The notes under the pieces were generated by a model. The model was not told the DNA's origin. It searched no databases and saw only the letters and a list, made by a program, of their open reading frames with translations. From Nocardia tengchongensis (lineage in GTDB: Bacteria; Actinomycetota; Actinomycetes; Mycobacteriales; Mycobacteriaceae), in assembly GCF_018362975.1 (NCBI RefSeq), contig NZ_CP074371.1:2790001-2854000 (forward strand): a stretch of 64,000 bases of DNA, given 5' to 3'. Positions 7,790 to 18,301 of this stretch are shown here, in pieces. Position 1 is the first letter of the stretch, and the number at the start of each line of letters is the position of its first letter. The translations under genes and the position numbers were made by a program.

Positions 7790-9340
7790 GTGAAAGGTCG
7801 AAGACCCCGCCGCACTCTGGCCGGGCAGGTGTTCGTCGTGCAGGTGCTGGTGCTGGCCGCGGTGATCGCCGCCGCGACGATGCTGACCTTCCTGCAGACC
7901 CGCCGGGTGCAGGACGACGCCACCCGCGCGGAAGTCGTCGACACCGCGGTGGCCGTGGCGCAGTCGCCCTCCACCCTGGCCGGGGTGCGCGGCCCCGACC
8001 CGACCGCCGCGCTGCAACCGGTGACCGAGGCCATCCGCAAGGCCACCGGCATGGACTTCATCGTGGTGATGGCCCCGGACCGGACCCGCTACACCCACAC
8101 CGAGACCGACCGGATCGGAAAACCCTTCAGCGGCAATATCGATCGCGCGCTGGCGGGGGAGACCTTCACCGAGACCTTCACCGGCACCCTCGGGCCCTCG
8201 ATCCGCGCGGTCACCCCCGTGCGCGACGGCGACGGCCGCATCGTCGCGCTGGTGTCGGCGGGCGTCACCCGCACCCACATCGGCGAGCAGGTGCGCGCCC
8301 AGCTGCCGCTCATCCTGGCCGTCGCGGCGGGCGGGCTGGCGCTGGCCATGGCCAGCTCACTGTTGTTGCGGCGCAGACTGTTACGGCAGACCCACGGTCT
8401 GGGCACTGCCGAACTGCGCATGATGTACGAGCATCACGACGCGGTGCTGCACTCCATCCACGAGGGGCTGCTGGTGTTCGGCAAGGGCGATGCCGCCGCC
8501 GAGGTGGTCAACGATCAGGCGCGGCTGCTGCTCGGGCTGGCGGACGGTCCGGTGACCCGATCGGATCTGCCGGTGTCGTTGCAGCGCTTGGGGGCCGGTG
8601 TGGTGCGCGACGAGATGCACGTGACGCCGGAGCGGGTGCTGGTGGTGAATCAGGACGTGGTCGAACACGCCGGACGCCGCATCGGCACCGTGGTCACCCT
8701 GCGCGATCACACCGAATTGCGCGACGTGCTGGGCGAACTGGATTCGGTGCGCGGGTTCGCCGAATCGCTGCGCGCCCAGGCGCACGAGGCCGCCAACCGG
8801 CTGCACACCGTGGTCACCATGGTGGAGCTGGGCCGTCCCCGGGAGGCGGTGAGCTTCGCGACCGCGGAACTCGAGCTGTCCCAGGCCCTGATCGACCGGC
8901 TCACCGGGGCGGTGGCCGAACCCGCGGTGGTGGCGCTGCTGCTGGGCAAGGTGGAGCAGGCGGCCGAGTACGGCGTGGAACTGACCGTCACCGGCGACAC
9001 CCTGCTCGACTCCACCGATCCGCTGACCCCGCACGAGATGGTCACGCTGCTGGGCAATCTCATCGACAACGCCCTCGACGAGGTCGGGCACGACGAGGAC
9101 GCCTGGCTGGAGGTGACCGTGCGACGCGACGACGCCGAGCTGTACATGCGGGTAGCCGACAGTGGACCGGGTATGTCGGAGGAACTGTTCACCCGGGCCA
9201 CCGAGCGCGGATACTCCACCAAGACCGACCACCACGGTCTGGGACTGGCGCTGGTACGGCGGCTGGTGGCCCGGCACGCCGGTGAGTTGCGGGCCCGGCG
9301 TGAACCGGAATCCGCTGTGATCGTGAGGTTTCCACGATGA
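7790..9340 (+). CDS. CitA/DcuS-type sensor histidine kinase
   Basis: A 516-residue kinase. An N-terminal membrane helix (residues ~13-35) is followed by an extracytoplasmic sensor domain (to ~165), a second helix (~168-190), a PAS-like region, and the CitA-group phosphoacceptor segment, with His332 in QAHEAANRLHT. The ATPase domain has NLIDNALDE, DSGPGMSEE and HGLGLALVRR. This family senses extracellular citrate or C4-dicarboxylates. GTG 7790 has GGAGGA 5 nt upstream. The partner regulator overlaps by four bases, and dctA is divergent, which supports C4-dicarboxylate sensing. Confidence 0.93.
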   Translation: MKGRRPRRTLAGQVFVVQVLVLAAVIAAATMLTFLQTRRVQDDATRAEVVDTAVAVAQSPSTLAGVRGPDPTAALQPVTEAIRKATGMDFIVVMAPDRTRYTHTETDRIGKPFSGNIDRALAGETFTETFTGTLGPSIRAVTPVRDGDGRIVALVSAGVTRTHIGEQVRAQLPLILAVAAGGLALAMASSLLLRRRLLRQTHGLGTAELRMMYEHHDAVLHSIHEGLLVFGKGDAAAEVVNDQARLLLGLADGPVTRSDLPVSLQRLGAGVVRDEMHVTPERVLVVNQDVVEHAGRRIGTVVTLRDHTELRDVLGELDSVRGFAESLRAQAHEAANRLHTVVTMVELGRPREAVSFATAELELSQALIDRLTGAVAEPAVVALLLGKVEQAAEYGVELTVTGDTLLDSTDPLTPHEMVTLLGNLIDNALDEVGHDEDAWLEVTVRRDDAELYMRVADSGPGMSEELFTRATERGYSTKTDHHGLGLALVRRLVARHAGELRARREPESAVIVRFPR

Positions 9341-10071
9341 AAACCACGCCGGGAACGGTGCATTCGACGACCTCCGCGACGGTCCGCGTCCTGATCGTCG
9401 AAGACGAGCCGAAAATCGCTGCGGCACACCGCTCTTACCTGGAACGGCTGGACGGTTTCGATGTGGTGGCGGTGGCGCACACCGGACGCGAGGCGCTGAC
9501 GATCGCGAAAAGGTCACAATCTTCCGGCGTCCCCGTTGATTTGGTGCTGATGGATATCGGTTTGCCAGATATGAGCGGGCTCGCGGTCGCCGCGGCGCTG
9601 GCGGTGCTGCGGCCGCGTCCGGACGTCATCGCGGTCACCTCCGCGCGGGATCTGGCGCTGGTGCGCGCCGCCGTCGCGCACGGCGTGGTGCTGTATCTGC
9701 TGAAGCCCTTCACCTTTGCCGCCTTCCGCGAGAAGCTGGAGCGCTACGTCGAGTACCGGGCGGCGCTGCCGGCGGGGGAGACGGCGATCTCGCAGCACGA
9801 CATCGACCGCGCCTTCGGTGTGCTGCGCACCCCGGATCAGCGGCCCACCTCGCCGAAAGGCATTGCGCCGCAGACGATGGACGAGGTCTCGCGGGCGGTG
9901 CGGGGCGCACCGGACGGTCTATCCGCGGGGGAAACGGGTCGCGCGGTAGGGGTTTCGCGGGTGACCGCGTGGCGATATCTGGAGCGGATGGCCGAAGACG
10001 GCGTGGTGGAACGGCGCACCGACTACGGTCGGACGGGACGGCCGCAGGTTCGGTACGTGTGGTTGCGCTGA
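9337..10071 (+). CDS. CitB/DpiA-type response regulator
   Basis: A 244-residue response regulator starting in an ATGA overlap with the kinase. The receiver domain (17-135) has the acidic pair at ED23-24, phosphoacceptor Asp73 in LMDIGLPD, Thr/Ser at VTSAR, and Lys in LLKPF. The C-terminal ~70 residues contain a winged-helix-type DNA-binding domain (AGETGRAVGVSRVTAWRYLERM). It is expected to activate dctA or related uptake genes in response to the cognate kinase. A short N-terminal extension (Thr/Ser-rich, residues 1-15) precedes the receiver. Confidence 0.93.
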   Translation: MKTTPGTVHSTTSATVRVLIVEDEPKIAAAHRSYLERLDGFDVVAVAHTGREALTIAKRSQSSGVPVDLVLMDIGLPDMSGLAVAAALAVLRPRPDVIAVTSARDLALVRAAVAHGVVLYLLKPFTFAAFREKLERYVEYRAALPAGETAISQHDIDRAFGVLRTPDQRPTSPKGIAPQTMDEVSRAVRGAPDGLSAGETGRAVGVSRVTAWRYLERMAEDGVVERRTDYGRTGRPQVRYVWLR

Positions 10072-10274
10072 GTCGCGACCGGTTGCGCTGAGCGCGGTTC
10101 GCCGCTCGTTTGCGCGCACTGGACAGTGACGGGAACCACATGGTCGGTTGCACCTGAACCGACTGCTCATGATGTAACGGTGACCACCTTTCGGGCCGCG
10201 CGCGTGCTGTAACAGCAACTAGGTTCCAAGATATGTAGCTGCGAAGTTGGACACGGTTGAGTAGCGGAGTAAAC

Positions 10275-11438
10275 GTGCAAATGTTCGGCAAACGGTTGGG
10301 TTCGCCGGATCCCAAACGCCACCTGTGGGTGCTGGGGCTCATCGCCCCCATGTCGGCCTTGCTGCCTTCACAATTGGTGCTGCACACCAAGCTGACGGTG
10401 TTCTGGTGGCTCGGACCGATCATCATTCTGATCGCCATCCCGGTGCTGGACTGGGTCGTCGGCGAGGACGGCACCAATCCTCGCGACGAGGACTACGAAC
10501 TACTGAGCAACGACCGGTTCTACCGGTGGTGCACCTATCTGTTCCTGCCGATCCAGGTGATCGGCCTGATCATCGCGTCGTGCATGTGGGCCGGCACCGA
10601 CCTGTCCACGGTCGACAAGATCGGGCTGGCGACCACCCTCGGACTCGTCAGCGGCATCGGCATCAACGCCGCGCACGAACTCGGGCACCGGGTCGAGAAC
10701 CTGGAGCGCTGGCTGTCGAAAATGGCGCTGGCGCAGTCGGCGTACGGGCATTTCTTCGTCGAGCACAACCGGGGCCACCACGCCCGCGTCGCCACCCCGG
10801 ACGACCCGGCCAGCGCACGCATGGGCGAGTCGCTGTGGGAGTTCCTGCCCCGCAGCGTGATCGGCGGCTTCCGTTCGGCAATCCGGCTCGAAGGCGAGCG
10901 GCTGGCGCGCAAGGGCCACCGCTGGTTCAGCGTCCACAACCACATCCTGCAGGCGTGGAGCATGACCGTCGTGCTGTTCGGCGCGCTCATGGCGATCTAC
11001 AGCCCGTCGATCCTGCCGTACCTGCTGTTGCAGGCCGTGATCGGCGCGGGGCTGCTCGAAACGGTCAACTATGTCGAGCACTACGGCCTGCTGCGCGGCA
11101 AACGGCCGAACGGCAACTGGGCCCGCTGCGCCCCCAGCGACAGCTGGAACAGCGACCGCCTGGTCACCAACATCTTCATGTTCCACCTGCAGCGGCACAG
11201 CGACCACCACGCCAATCCCGGCCGCCGCTACCAGACCCTGCGCTCCTCCGAGGAGGCCCCGCAGCTTCCGGCGGGTTACGCCACCATGATTCTGCTGGCC
11301 CTGTTCCCGCCGATCTGGCGCACCGTGATGGACCCGCGGTTGCTGGCCCATTACGCGGGCGACGTCAGCCGGGCCAATATCCAACCTCGCAAACGAGAGC
11401 GCATCCTCGCCGCGTACGACGTTCCGGCGGCCGCGTAG
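10275..11438 (+). CDS. alkB: Alkane 1-monooxygenase AlkB
   Basis: A 387-residue integral membrane di-iron monooxygenase that hydroxylates the terminal carbon of n-alkanes. The His clusters are complete: HELGHR from H134, EHNRGHH (H164, H168, H169), LQRHSDHH (H308, H311, H312), plus the NYVEHYG box near residue 260. GTG 10275 was chosen because GGAG lies 5 nt upstream; an in-frame TTG at 10257 and ATG 10281 are alternatives. The rubredoxin genes that normally follow (rubA-rubB in Mtb) are absent and no Cys-x2-Cys rubredoxin domain is fused, so the electron donor must be encoded elsewhere. sahH follows after 33 bp. Confidence 0.93.
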   Translation: MQMFGKRLGSPDPKRHLWVLGLIAPMSALLPSQLVLHTKLTVFWWLGPIIILIAIPVLDWVVGEDGTNPRDEDYELLSNDRFYRWCTYLFLPIQVIGLIIASCMWAGTDLSTVDKIGLATTLGLVSGIGINAAHELGHRVENLERWLSKMALAQSAYGHFFVEHNRGHHARVATPDDPASARMGESLWEFLPRSVIGGFRSAIRLEGERLARKGHRWFSVHNHILQAWSMTVVLFGALMAIYSPSILPYLLLQAVIGAGLLETVNYVEHYGLLRGKRPNGNWARCAPSDSWNSDRLVTNIFMFHLQRHSDHHANPGRRYQTLRSSEEAPQLPAGYATMILLALFPPIWRTVMDPRLLAHYAGDVSRANIQPRKRERILAAYDVPAAA

Positions 11439-11471
11439 GGTTTGGGGGAAGCAGCCGACCAGGAGAGGCAG

Positions 11472-12947
<1,476 letters not shown>

Positions 12948-12972
12948 GCGGAAACCATCCGTAGTACCTGAA

Positions 12973-13008
12973 GATTCGGCCGGTCACCCTCGGGTGACCG
13001 GCCGAATC
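12973..13008. terminator. Hairpin terminator after ahcY
   Basis: A 16-bp perfect stem (12973-12988 with 12993-13008) with a CTCG tetraloop, 25 nt after the ahcY stop and just below the convergent secreted-protein array. Confidence 0.85.
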
Positions 13009-13020
13009 TGTCGGTGCGTG

Positions 13021-13278
13021 TCAGCCGACGGCCGAGTCACCGGTCCGGCAGGCATAGGCGAGCCCGGACCCGGTCATCGCGCAGATGAACTGGTCCACCA
13101 CCGGGGGAACGAGGGCGGCGGAACCCGAGCCCGACCCGGTGGCGCTCCCACCCGGCGCGGTCGTCGCCACCGGTTGCAACGCGACCGGATAGGCGGCGGC
13201 CGTGCCCGCGGCGACGGCCACTGCGGCCAGTCCGCCGATCAGCAGGGCCGAGACGCGGTGCGCCAGGCCTGATTTCAT
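13021..13278 (-). CDS. Small secreted protein, Cys-pair family member 1
   Basis: An 85-residue protein with a clear Sec signal peptide: MKSGLAHR, a hydrophobic core and TAAAY near residue 29. The mature N-terminus has VALQPVA, then a Ser/Gly/Thr linker, then a C-terminal module CAMTGSGLAYAC with ten residues between the Cys. It is the last of four same-strand genes encoding the same plan: signal peptide, LxPxA motif, low-complexity linker, Cys pair. I do not recognise a named family. It probably acts in the cell wall or outside the cell. Confidence 0.7.
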   Translation of the reverse strand: MKSGLAHRVSALLIGGLAAVAVAAGTAAAYPVALQPVATTAPGGSATGSGSGSAALVPPVVDQFICAMTGSGLAYACRTGDSAVG

Positions 13279-13315
13279 GATGTCCTCCGGTTTCGGAACT
13301 CGGTGACCAACGGGC

Positions 13316-13759
13316 TCAGCCGACGGAGACCGACGGTTTGACGCAGGTCTGGGTGGCGGGGTCCCAGCGCGTCATCGAGAAACTGCAACCGAGACTGTGC
13401 AGCGAATCGGTCAGGCTCGACGAACCCGTGGTTGTCGGGAGCGTCGAGCCGGAGCCGGAGCTGATGTCGGCCGGGGCGGCGATCGGGGCGGCGGAGCCGC
13501 CGGTCAGGCAGTTGAGGCCGTTCTCCAGCGGCCAGAGGAAGGCGGCCAGGTTGCCGCCGCTGCCGTTCTGCAACGCGGCGAGCGGGGCGCTGGAGCCGGT
13601 ATTACATGTGCCGGCGATCGAGGTCGCGGCCGGTTCCGCGGTCGGCGCCGCCGGTTCGAGGGTGGCCGGGGCGGCGGTGGCGGCACCGGTGGCGAGGGCG
13701 ACGGAGGCCGCGGCGGTGGCCAGGACTGTCGAGACGCGGTGCGTCAGGGTGGATTTCAT
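13316..13759 (-). CDS. Small secreted protein, Cys-pair family member 2
   Basis: A 147-residue exported protein, the longest of the array. The signal peptide is MKSTLTHRVSTVLATAAASV... ending ATAA; the mature part starts PATLEPAAPTAEP. A middle region with two Cys (GTCNTG and GLNCLTGG) precedes a Thr/Ser linker and the C-terminal module CSFSMTRWDPATQTC, which has 13 residues between its Cys. ATG 13759 begins the signal peptide; the longer frame to 13999 overlaps member 3 and is rejected. The 38-bp gap to member 1 suggests co-transcription. Confidence 0.7.
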   Translation of the reverse strand: MKSTLTHRVSTVLATAAASVALATGAATAAPATLEPAAPTAEPAATSIAGTCNTGSSAPLAALQNGSGGNLAAFLWPLENGLNCLTGGSAAPIAAPADISSGSGSTLPTTTGSSSLTDSLHSLGCSFSMTRWDPATQTCVKPSVSVG

Positions 13760-13788
13760 CGGCCGGCTCCTTGGTGATTCGACATTGG

Positions 13789-14199
13789 TTAGCTCACGAA
13801 CGGGGGGACATTGGTGCAGCCGTAGTCCGAGCGCCAGTAGTCGCCCTGGCCGGTGAGTCGGCAAAGGACCATGTTCGCGGAACCGCTCGAGCTCGAGCCC
13901 GTGGGCGTCGCCACCGGCGCCACGGTAAGCGGCGCGGGGTCGATCGTGCGGGCGGACGGGTTGAACGGTGCGTGGCAGTAGCTGCCGGCCGCTACCCATG
14001 TGCCTCCCGAGCTCTCGCAGATGTACTGGTTGAGCATGGCCGAGCCCGATGAACTGGCACTGGACGAGCCCGAATCCGTGGGCGTTGCCACGGGGTCGAG
14101 GGTGAGTGGGGCGGCGGTGGCGGCGCCGGTGGCTAGGGCGGCTGCGGCCAGGGCGGTGGCCAGGAGGGTCGAGACGCGGTGTGTCAGGAGGAATTTCAT
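13789..14199 (-). CDS. Small secreted protein with duplicated Cys-pair unit, member 3
   Basis: A 136-residue exported protein. The signal peptide (MKFLLTHRVSTLLATALAAA) is nearly the same as in member 2. The mature part holds two copies of one unit: APLTLDPVATPT, Ser-rich linker, CESSGGTWVAAGSYC; then APLTVAPVATPT, Ser/Gly linker, CRLTGQGDYWRSDYGC. This internal duplication shows that the LxPVATPT motif and Cys pair evolve as one unit. GGAG lies about 6 nt before ATG 14199. Function unknown. Confidence 0.72.
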   Translation of the reverse strand: MKFLLTHRVSTLLATALAAAALATGAATAAPLTLDPVATPTDSGSSSASSSGSAMLNQYICESSGGTWVAAGSYCHAPFNPSARTIDPAPLTVAPVATPTGSSSSGSANMVLCRLTGQGDYWRSDYGCTNVPPFVS

Positions 14200-14356
14200 C
14201 GGCCGGGCTCCTTGATGGTTCAACGTCGGAAGATTCTAAAAGGAACGTGTTTCAGAAATGTGCCGTGAATTCTGGGGGCATGGACCGCGGGGCGGGGGTG
14301 GAAATGGCTGTGCCGCCGACCTGTTCGGGGCGGCGGCACAGGCGTTCGGGTCGGGC

Positions 14357-14632
14357 CTAGTGGATGCAGACGTCGAAGACGGGCACCCAGGTGCCGCCGG
14401 TGATGGTGCAGAGGCCGGCGCTGAGTAGCTGGCTCACGCTGGAACCGGTGCCGAGGACGTTGCTCGAGCCGCCGGAGGAGGAGAGGGAAGAGGCCGAGCC
14501 GGAATCGGCGACCTGGGTGGCCGTGTCCGGGGTGGCGGGGTCGAGGGTGAGGGGTGCGGCGGTGGCGGTGCCGGCCGTGGAAAGGGCGGCGGCGGAGATG
14601 GCGACGGCGGCTACGGTGAGGCGGGTCTTCAT
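14357..14632 (-). CDS. Small secreted protein, Cys-pair family member 4
   Basis: A 91-residue exported protein, probably first in the minus-strand array. The signal peptide (MKTRLTVAAVAISAAAL) ends near ATAA; then APLTLDPATPDT, a Ser/Gly linker and the C-terminal CTITGGTWVPVFDVC module. The C-x2-[ST]-G-G-x-W spacing equals that of the first unit of member 3. A 157-bp gap separates it from member 3, so it may have its own transcript. Function unknown. Confidence 0.7.
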   Translation of the reverse strand: MKTRLTVAAVAISAAALSTAGTATAAPLTLDPATPDTATQVADSGSASSLSSSGGSSNVLGTGSSVSQLLSAGLCTITGGTWVPVFDVCIH

Positions 14633-14795
14633 CAGGGTGGCGCTCCTTGCAGGGGGAGTGGTGGCTAGAACCTACAAGGGTTGAATGATGAGTGTTTCGG
14701 ATTCGCTCATATTGTTCCGGCTCTCGCGGATCGGGCGCGCCGGACAAACGGGATCCTGCGGGTACGGGGTGCGGGAGGTTGGGTAGTCTCGCCGC

Positions 14796-15443
14796 ATGGG
14801 TGCACTGGTTCCGGTGGAAGGGCTCGACGGCGCGGGTAAACGCACGCTCACCGAGGCCGTCGTCGCCGCGCTGCGCGCCCGTGGACTGCGGGTCGCGACC
14901 ATGGCGTTCCCGCGCTACGGCGTCTCCGTGCACGCCGACCTCGCCGCAGAGGCGCTGCGCGGCGGCCATGGAGATACCGCCCAGTCTGTGAACGCCATGG
15001 CGCTGCTGTTCGCCCTCGACCGCGCCGACGCGCGCGACGAGCTCTCGAAACTGCTGGCGGACAATGACATCGTGCTACTGGACCGCTACGTCGCCTCCAA
15101 TGCCGCCTACTCCGCCGCCCGGCTGGAGCAGGACGCGCGCGGCGAAATCGTGGACTGGATCGCCGCACTGGAGTTCGAGCGGTTCGGCTTGCCCGCCCCG
15201 GATATCCAGATTCTGCTGGACGTTCCGGTCGATGTGGCCGAGGAGCGCGCCCGCCTGCGCGGCGAGGCCGACACCGCCCGCGCGCTGGACGCATACGAAA
15301 AAGACGGAGGACTGCAGCGCCGCACCGGTAGGGTCTACCGTGAGCTGGCCGAAATCAGCTGGCGCGGATCGTGGTGGGTGCATCGAACCGGAGACGATCC
15401 GGCAACACTCGCCGCGCGCCTCGCGGAAATTGTTGCTGGATAG
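14796..15443 (+). CDS. tmk: Thymidylate kinase
   Basis: A 215-residue TMK of the mycobacterial type, phosphorylating dTMP to dTDP. The P-loop is EGLDGAGKRT (residues 8-17), MAFPRYG carries the dTMP-contacting Arg, and LLDRYVASNAAY is the DRY segment. The length matches Mtb TMK (214). ATG 14796 lies 6 nt after TAGTCT, so the transcript is probably leaderless. It precedes mtrA as in Mtb. Confidence 0.95.
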   Translation: MGALVPVEGLDGAGKRTLTEAVVAALRARGLRVATMAFPRYGVSVHADLAAEALRGGHGDTAQSVNAMALLFALDRADARDELSKLLADNDIVLLDRYVASNAAYSAARLEQDARGEIVDWIAALEFERFGLPAPDIQILLDVPVDVAEERARLRGEADTARALDAYEKDGGLQRRTGRVYRELAEISWRGSWWVHRTGDDPATLAARLAEIVAG

Positions 15444-15521
15444 GGTTGGATGTGCGCCGACAGGTCACGAGTGTTGGCGTGGCGGCCGAATCAGAGCCGG
15501 AGAGGTGACAAACTAGACGTT

Positions 15522-16199
15522 ATGAAGCCGAAGATTCTGGTCGTCGACGACGATATGGCTCTCGCGGAGATGCTCACGATCGTCTTGCGCGGTGAGGGTT
15601 TCGACCCCCACGTCGTCGGAGACGGCACGCAGGCGCTGACCGCGGTCCGGGAGCTACGCCCGGACCTCGTGTTGCTCGACCTCATGCTGCCCGGCATGAA
15701 CGGCATCGATGTATGCCGGGTGTTGCGAGCCGACTCGGGAGTACCCATCGTGATGCTGACGGCGAAGACCGATACGGTCGACGTCGTCCTGGGCTTGGAA
15801 AGCGGCGCCGACGATTACATCGTCAAGCCGTTCAAGCCGAAAGAACTGGTCGCCCGGGTGCGGGCGCGCTTGCGTCGCACCGAAGAGGAGCCGCAGGAAC
15901 TGCTCTCCATCGCCGATATCGTCATCGATGTGCCCGCGCACAAGGTGACTCGCGGCGGTGCGCAGATCTCGCTGACCCCTCTGGAATTCGATCTGCTGGT
16001 GGCGTTGGCCCGCAAGCCGCGTCAGGTGTTCACCCGCGAGGTGCTGTTGGAACAGGTCTGGGGATACCGGCATGCCGCCGATACCCGCCTGGTCAATGTG
16101 CACGTGCAGCGGTTGCGCGCCAAGGTGGAGAAGGATCCGGAGAACCCTGAGATCGTCTTGACCGTCCGAGGTGTGGGCTACAAGGCCGGACCGCCGTGA
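15522..16199 (+). CDS. mtrA: Response regulator MtrA
   Basis: A 225-residue OmpR/PhoB-type regulator. The receiver domain has DDD at 9-11, phosphoacceptor Asp53 in LLDLMLPG and Lys in [10 protein letters not shown]; the C-terminal winged helix ends [11 protein letters not shown]. MtrA is the essential regulator of cell-wall hydrolase genes, oriC firing and osmotic responses in mycolic-acid actinobacteria. ATG 15522 gives the conserved N-terminus; GAGAGG lies upstream. Its stop overlaps the GTG of mtrB by four bases. Confidence 0.96.
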   Translation: MKPKILVVDDDMALAEMLTIVLRGEGFDPHVVGDGTQALTAVRELRPDLVLLDLMLPGMNGIDVCRVLRADSGVPIVMLTAKTDTVDVVLGLESGADDYIVKPFKPKELVARVRARLRRTEEEPQELLSIADIVIDVPAHKVTRGGAQISLTPLEFDLLVALARKPRQVFTREVLLEQVWGYRHAADTRLVNVHVQRLRAKVEKDPENPEIVLTVRGVGYKAGPP

Positions 16200-18301
16200 T
16201 CGCTGGCTCCAGAAACCGCGTGCAGCGGTGGCTGGCAGTAATGATGGCCTGGTTCCGCAACCTCGGCGAGCAACTGGGCCATGTTTGGCGGCGTTCGCTG
16301 CAGCTGCGTGTCGTCGTGTCCACCCTCACTCTGTCGCTGATCGTCATCACGATTCTGGGCGTCGTGCTCACGAGTCAGATCACCGACCGGCTGTTGGACG
16401 CGAAGATCAACGCGGCCGTGGAGGAAATGGGCCGCGCCCGCAACACCGTTCAGAACCAACTGACCGGTGTGCACGACTCGGGCACCCAGCAGAGTCGCCT
16501 GGACGACGCCCGCCGCGCGCTGTTCTCCAGCGCCGGCGGGACCCAGACCGGCGGCGCCGCAGGCAGTTATGAGGCTGCCCTGGCCATGACCGGGGACACC
16601 GGACAGGAGATCAACTCCGGCGCCATCCAGGAGATCCCCGCCGAGCTGCGGCAATTCGTGAAGCAGCGGCAGGTTTCCTACCAATTCGCGACTGTCGCGA
16701 GCCCGGATGGGTACAAGGGCAAAGCGCTGATCATCGGCAGCCCGTCGGCGGACATCGATTCGCTCGAGATCTACCTGATCTTCCCGCTGACCAATGAAGA
16801 ACGCAGCCTGTCGCTCATGCGCGGCACCATGCTCATCGGCGGCATCGTGCTGCTCGTGTTGCTGGCCGCCATCACGGCGCTGGTGACCAGACAGGTGGTG
16901 CTGCCCATCAGATCCGCGGCGCGCATCGCGAGTCGGTTCGCCGATGGCCGCCTCAAAGAGCGCATGCTGGTGCGCGGTGAGGACGATATGGCCAGGCTGG
17001 CCATGTCGTTCAACGAGATGGCCGAAAGTCTGTCCAACCAGATCACCCAACTCGAGGAGTTCGGAAATCTGCAGCGCCGCTTCACCTCCGACGTCAGCCA
17101 CGAATTGCGCACCCCGTTGACCACGGTGCGCATGGCGGCCGACCTCATCCACGGATCCAGCGACGACCTGGACCCGGCGCTGGCGCGTTCGGCCGAACTG
17201 CTCGTCAACGAACTCGACCGGTTCGAGGGCCTGCTCAACGACCTGCTCGAGATCAGCCGCCACGACGCGGGTGTGGCCGAGCTGCAAGTGGAATCGCTCG
17301 ACGTGCGCATGTGCGCGCGGGCCGCGGTCTCCACCGTGCGGCACCTGGCCCGTGAATCCGGCGTGGAACTCGTGGTCGACATGCCCGAGGAACCCCTTGT
17401 CGCCGAGGTGGATCCGCGCCGCGTCGAGCGGGTGCTGCGCAATCTGCTCGCCAACGCCATCGACCACAGCGAGGGCAAACCGGTGCTCATGCGCATGCGC
17501 GGCGACGCCGACGCCAACGCGGTCGCCATCGTGGTGCGCGACCAGGGCGTGGGCCTGCGGCCCGGCGAGGAGAAGCTGGTGTTCAACCGCTTCTGGCGCT
17601 CGGACCCCTCCCGCATGCGCCGCTCCGGCGGCACCGGCCTGGGCCTGTCCATCAGCGTCGAGGACGCCAACCTGCACGAGGGCAAGCTCGAGGCGTGGGG
17701 CGAGATCGGCGTGGGCGCGAGCTTCCGGCTTACCCTGCCGCTGGTCCGCGGCCGCAAACTCGGTCCCAGCCCACTCTCGCTGGAACCGCCCAAGTTTCGC
17801 GGCGCGGTCTCACCCGAACAGCTGGCCCTCGACATCGCGGGCTCCGATGCCGCACCGGCCGCCGACGCCGCCGCGGCGGGCCCGGATTCCGCCCCCTCGG
17901 GGCTGCTCGGCTCGGCGGCGCTCGAATCCGAGCCCACCGCAACCGAACCGGGAACCACCGAATCCGGGAACGACCCCGCGGTCCCGGAGCTCCTCGGGGA
18001 AACCGAGGGCGGCGAGCCGGGTTTCGAGGCGATCGCCCCGGAATTCCCCGCCGCCACGGTGATCGACGGGCCTACCGCGACGGCCGAGGATGTCGAGGCG
18101 GCCGCCGCCGATCTCGTCGACGCCGCCGACCTGGCCGCGGCCGACGCCCTGGCCGTCCACGAGGGCTTCGCCCCCGGCGACGACTCCCGCTCGGACGAGG
18201 ACGCCGAGACCCCGGACCCGGCGCAGCGCAACGGAACCGCTTCCGGCCGTGAAACTTCCGGGGGCTCCGCGCCGGCCGAGCAGGGCGACGGCCAATCATG
18301 A
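16196..18301 (+). CDS. mtrB: Sensor histidine kinase MtrB with long acidic C-terminal tail
   Basis: A 701-residue kinase. TM1 is at ~38-60, the extracellular sensor region at 61-200, TM2 at ~203-228, then HAMP, HisKA with His302 in [10 protein letters not shown], and the ATPase domain ([27 protein letters not shown]). The catalytic part ends near residue 520. About 180 further residues are rich in Ala, Glu, Pro and Asp and look disordered; Mtb MtrB is only 567 residues. It phosphorylates MtrA, and LpqB modulates it. It overlaps mtrA and lpqB by four bases each, so the three are coupled. Confidence 0.95.
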   Translation: MIAGSRNRVQRWLAVMMAWFRNLGEQLGHVWRRSLQLRVVVSTLTLSLIVITILGVVLTSQITDRLLDAKINAAVEEMGRARNTVQNQLTGVHDSGTQQSRLDDARRALFSSAGGTQTGGAAGSYEAALAMTGDTGQEINSGAIQEIPAELRQFVKQRQVSYQFATVASPDGYKGKALIIGSPSADIDSLEIYLIFPLTNEERSLSLMRGTMLIGGIVLLVLLAAITALVTRQVVLPIRSAARIASRFADGRLKERMLVRGEDDMARLAMSFNEMAESLSNQITQLEEFGNLQRRFTSDVSHELRTPLTTVRMAADLIHGSSDDLDPALARSAELLVNELDRFEGLLNDLLEISRHDAGVAELQVESLDVRMCARAAVSTVRHLARESGVELVVDMPEEPLVAEVDPRRVERVLRNLLANAIDHSEGKPVLMRMRGDADANAVAIVVRDQGVGLRPGEEKLVFNRFWRSDPSRMRRSGGTGLGLSISVEDANLHEGKLEAWGEIGVGASFRLTLPLVRGRKLGPSPLSLEPPKFRGAVSPEQLALDIAGSDAAPAADAAAAGPDSAPSGLLGSAALESEPTATEPGTTESGNDPAVPELLGETEGGEPGFEAIAPEFPAATVIDGPTATAEDVEAAAADLVDAADLAAADALAVHEGFAPGDDSRSDEDAETPDPAQRNGTASGRETSGGSAPAEQGDGQS

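Noticed and set aside
7727..8278. N-terminal extension of dctA
   Set aside because: It overlaps the divergent kinase in antisense; similarity to DctA begins at the ATG at 7726.
10060..10092. Direct repeat GGTTGCGCTGAG after the response regulator
   Set aside because: Two 12-bp copies 19 bp apart with no structure or context; likely chance.
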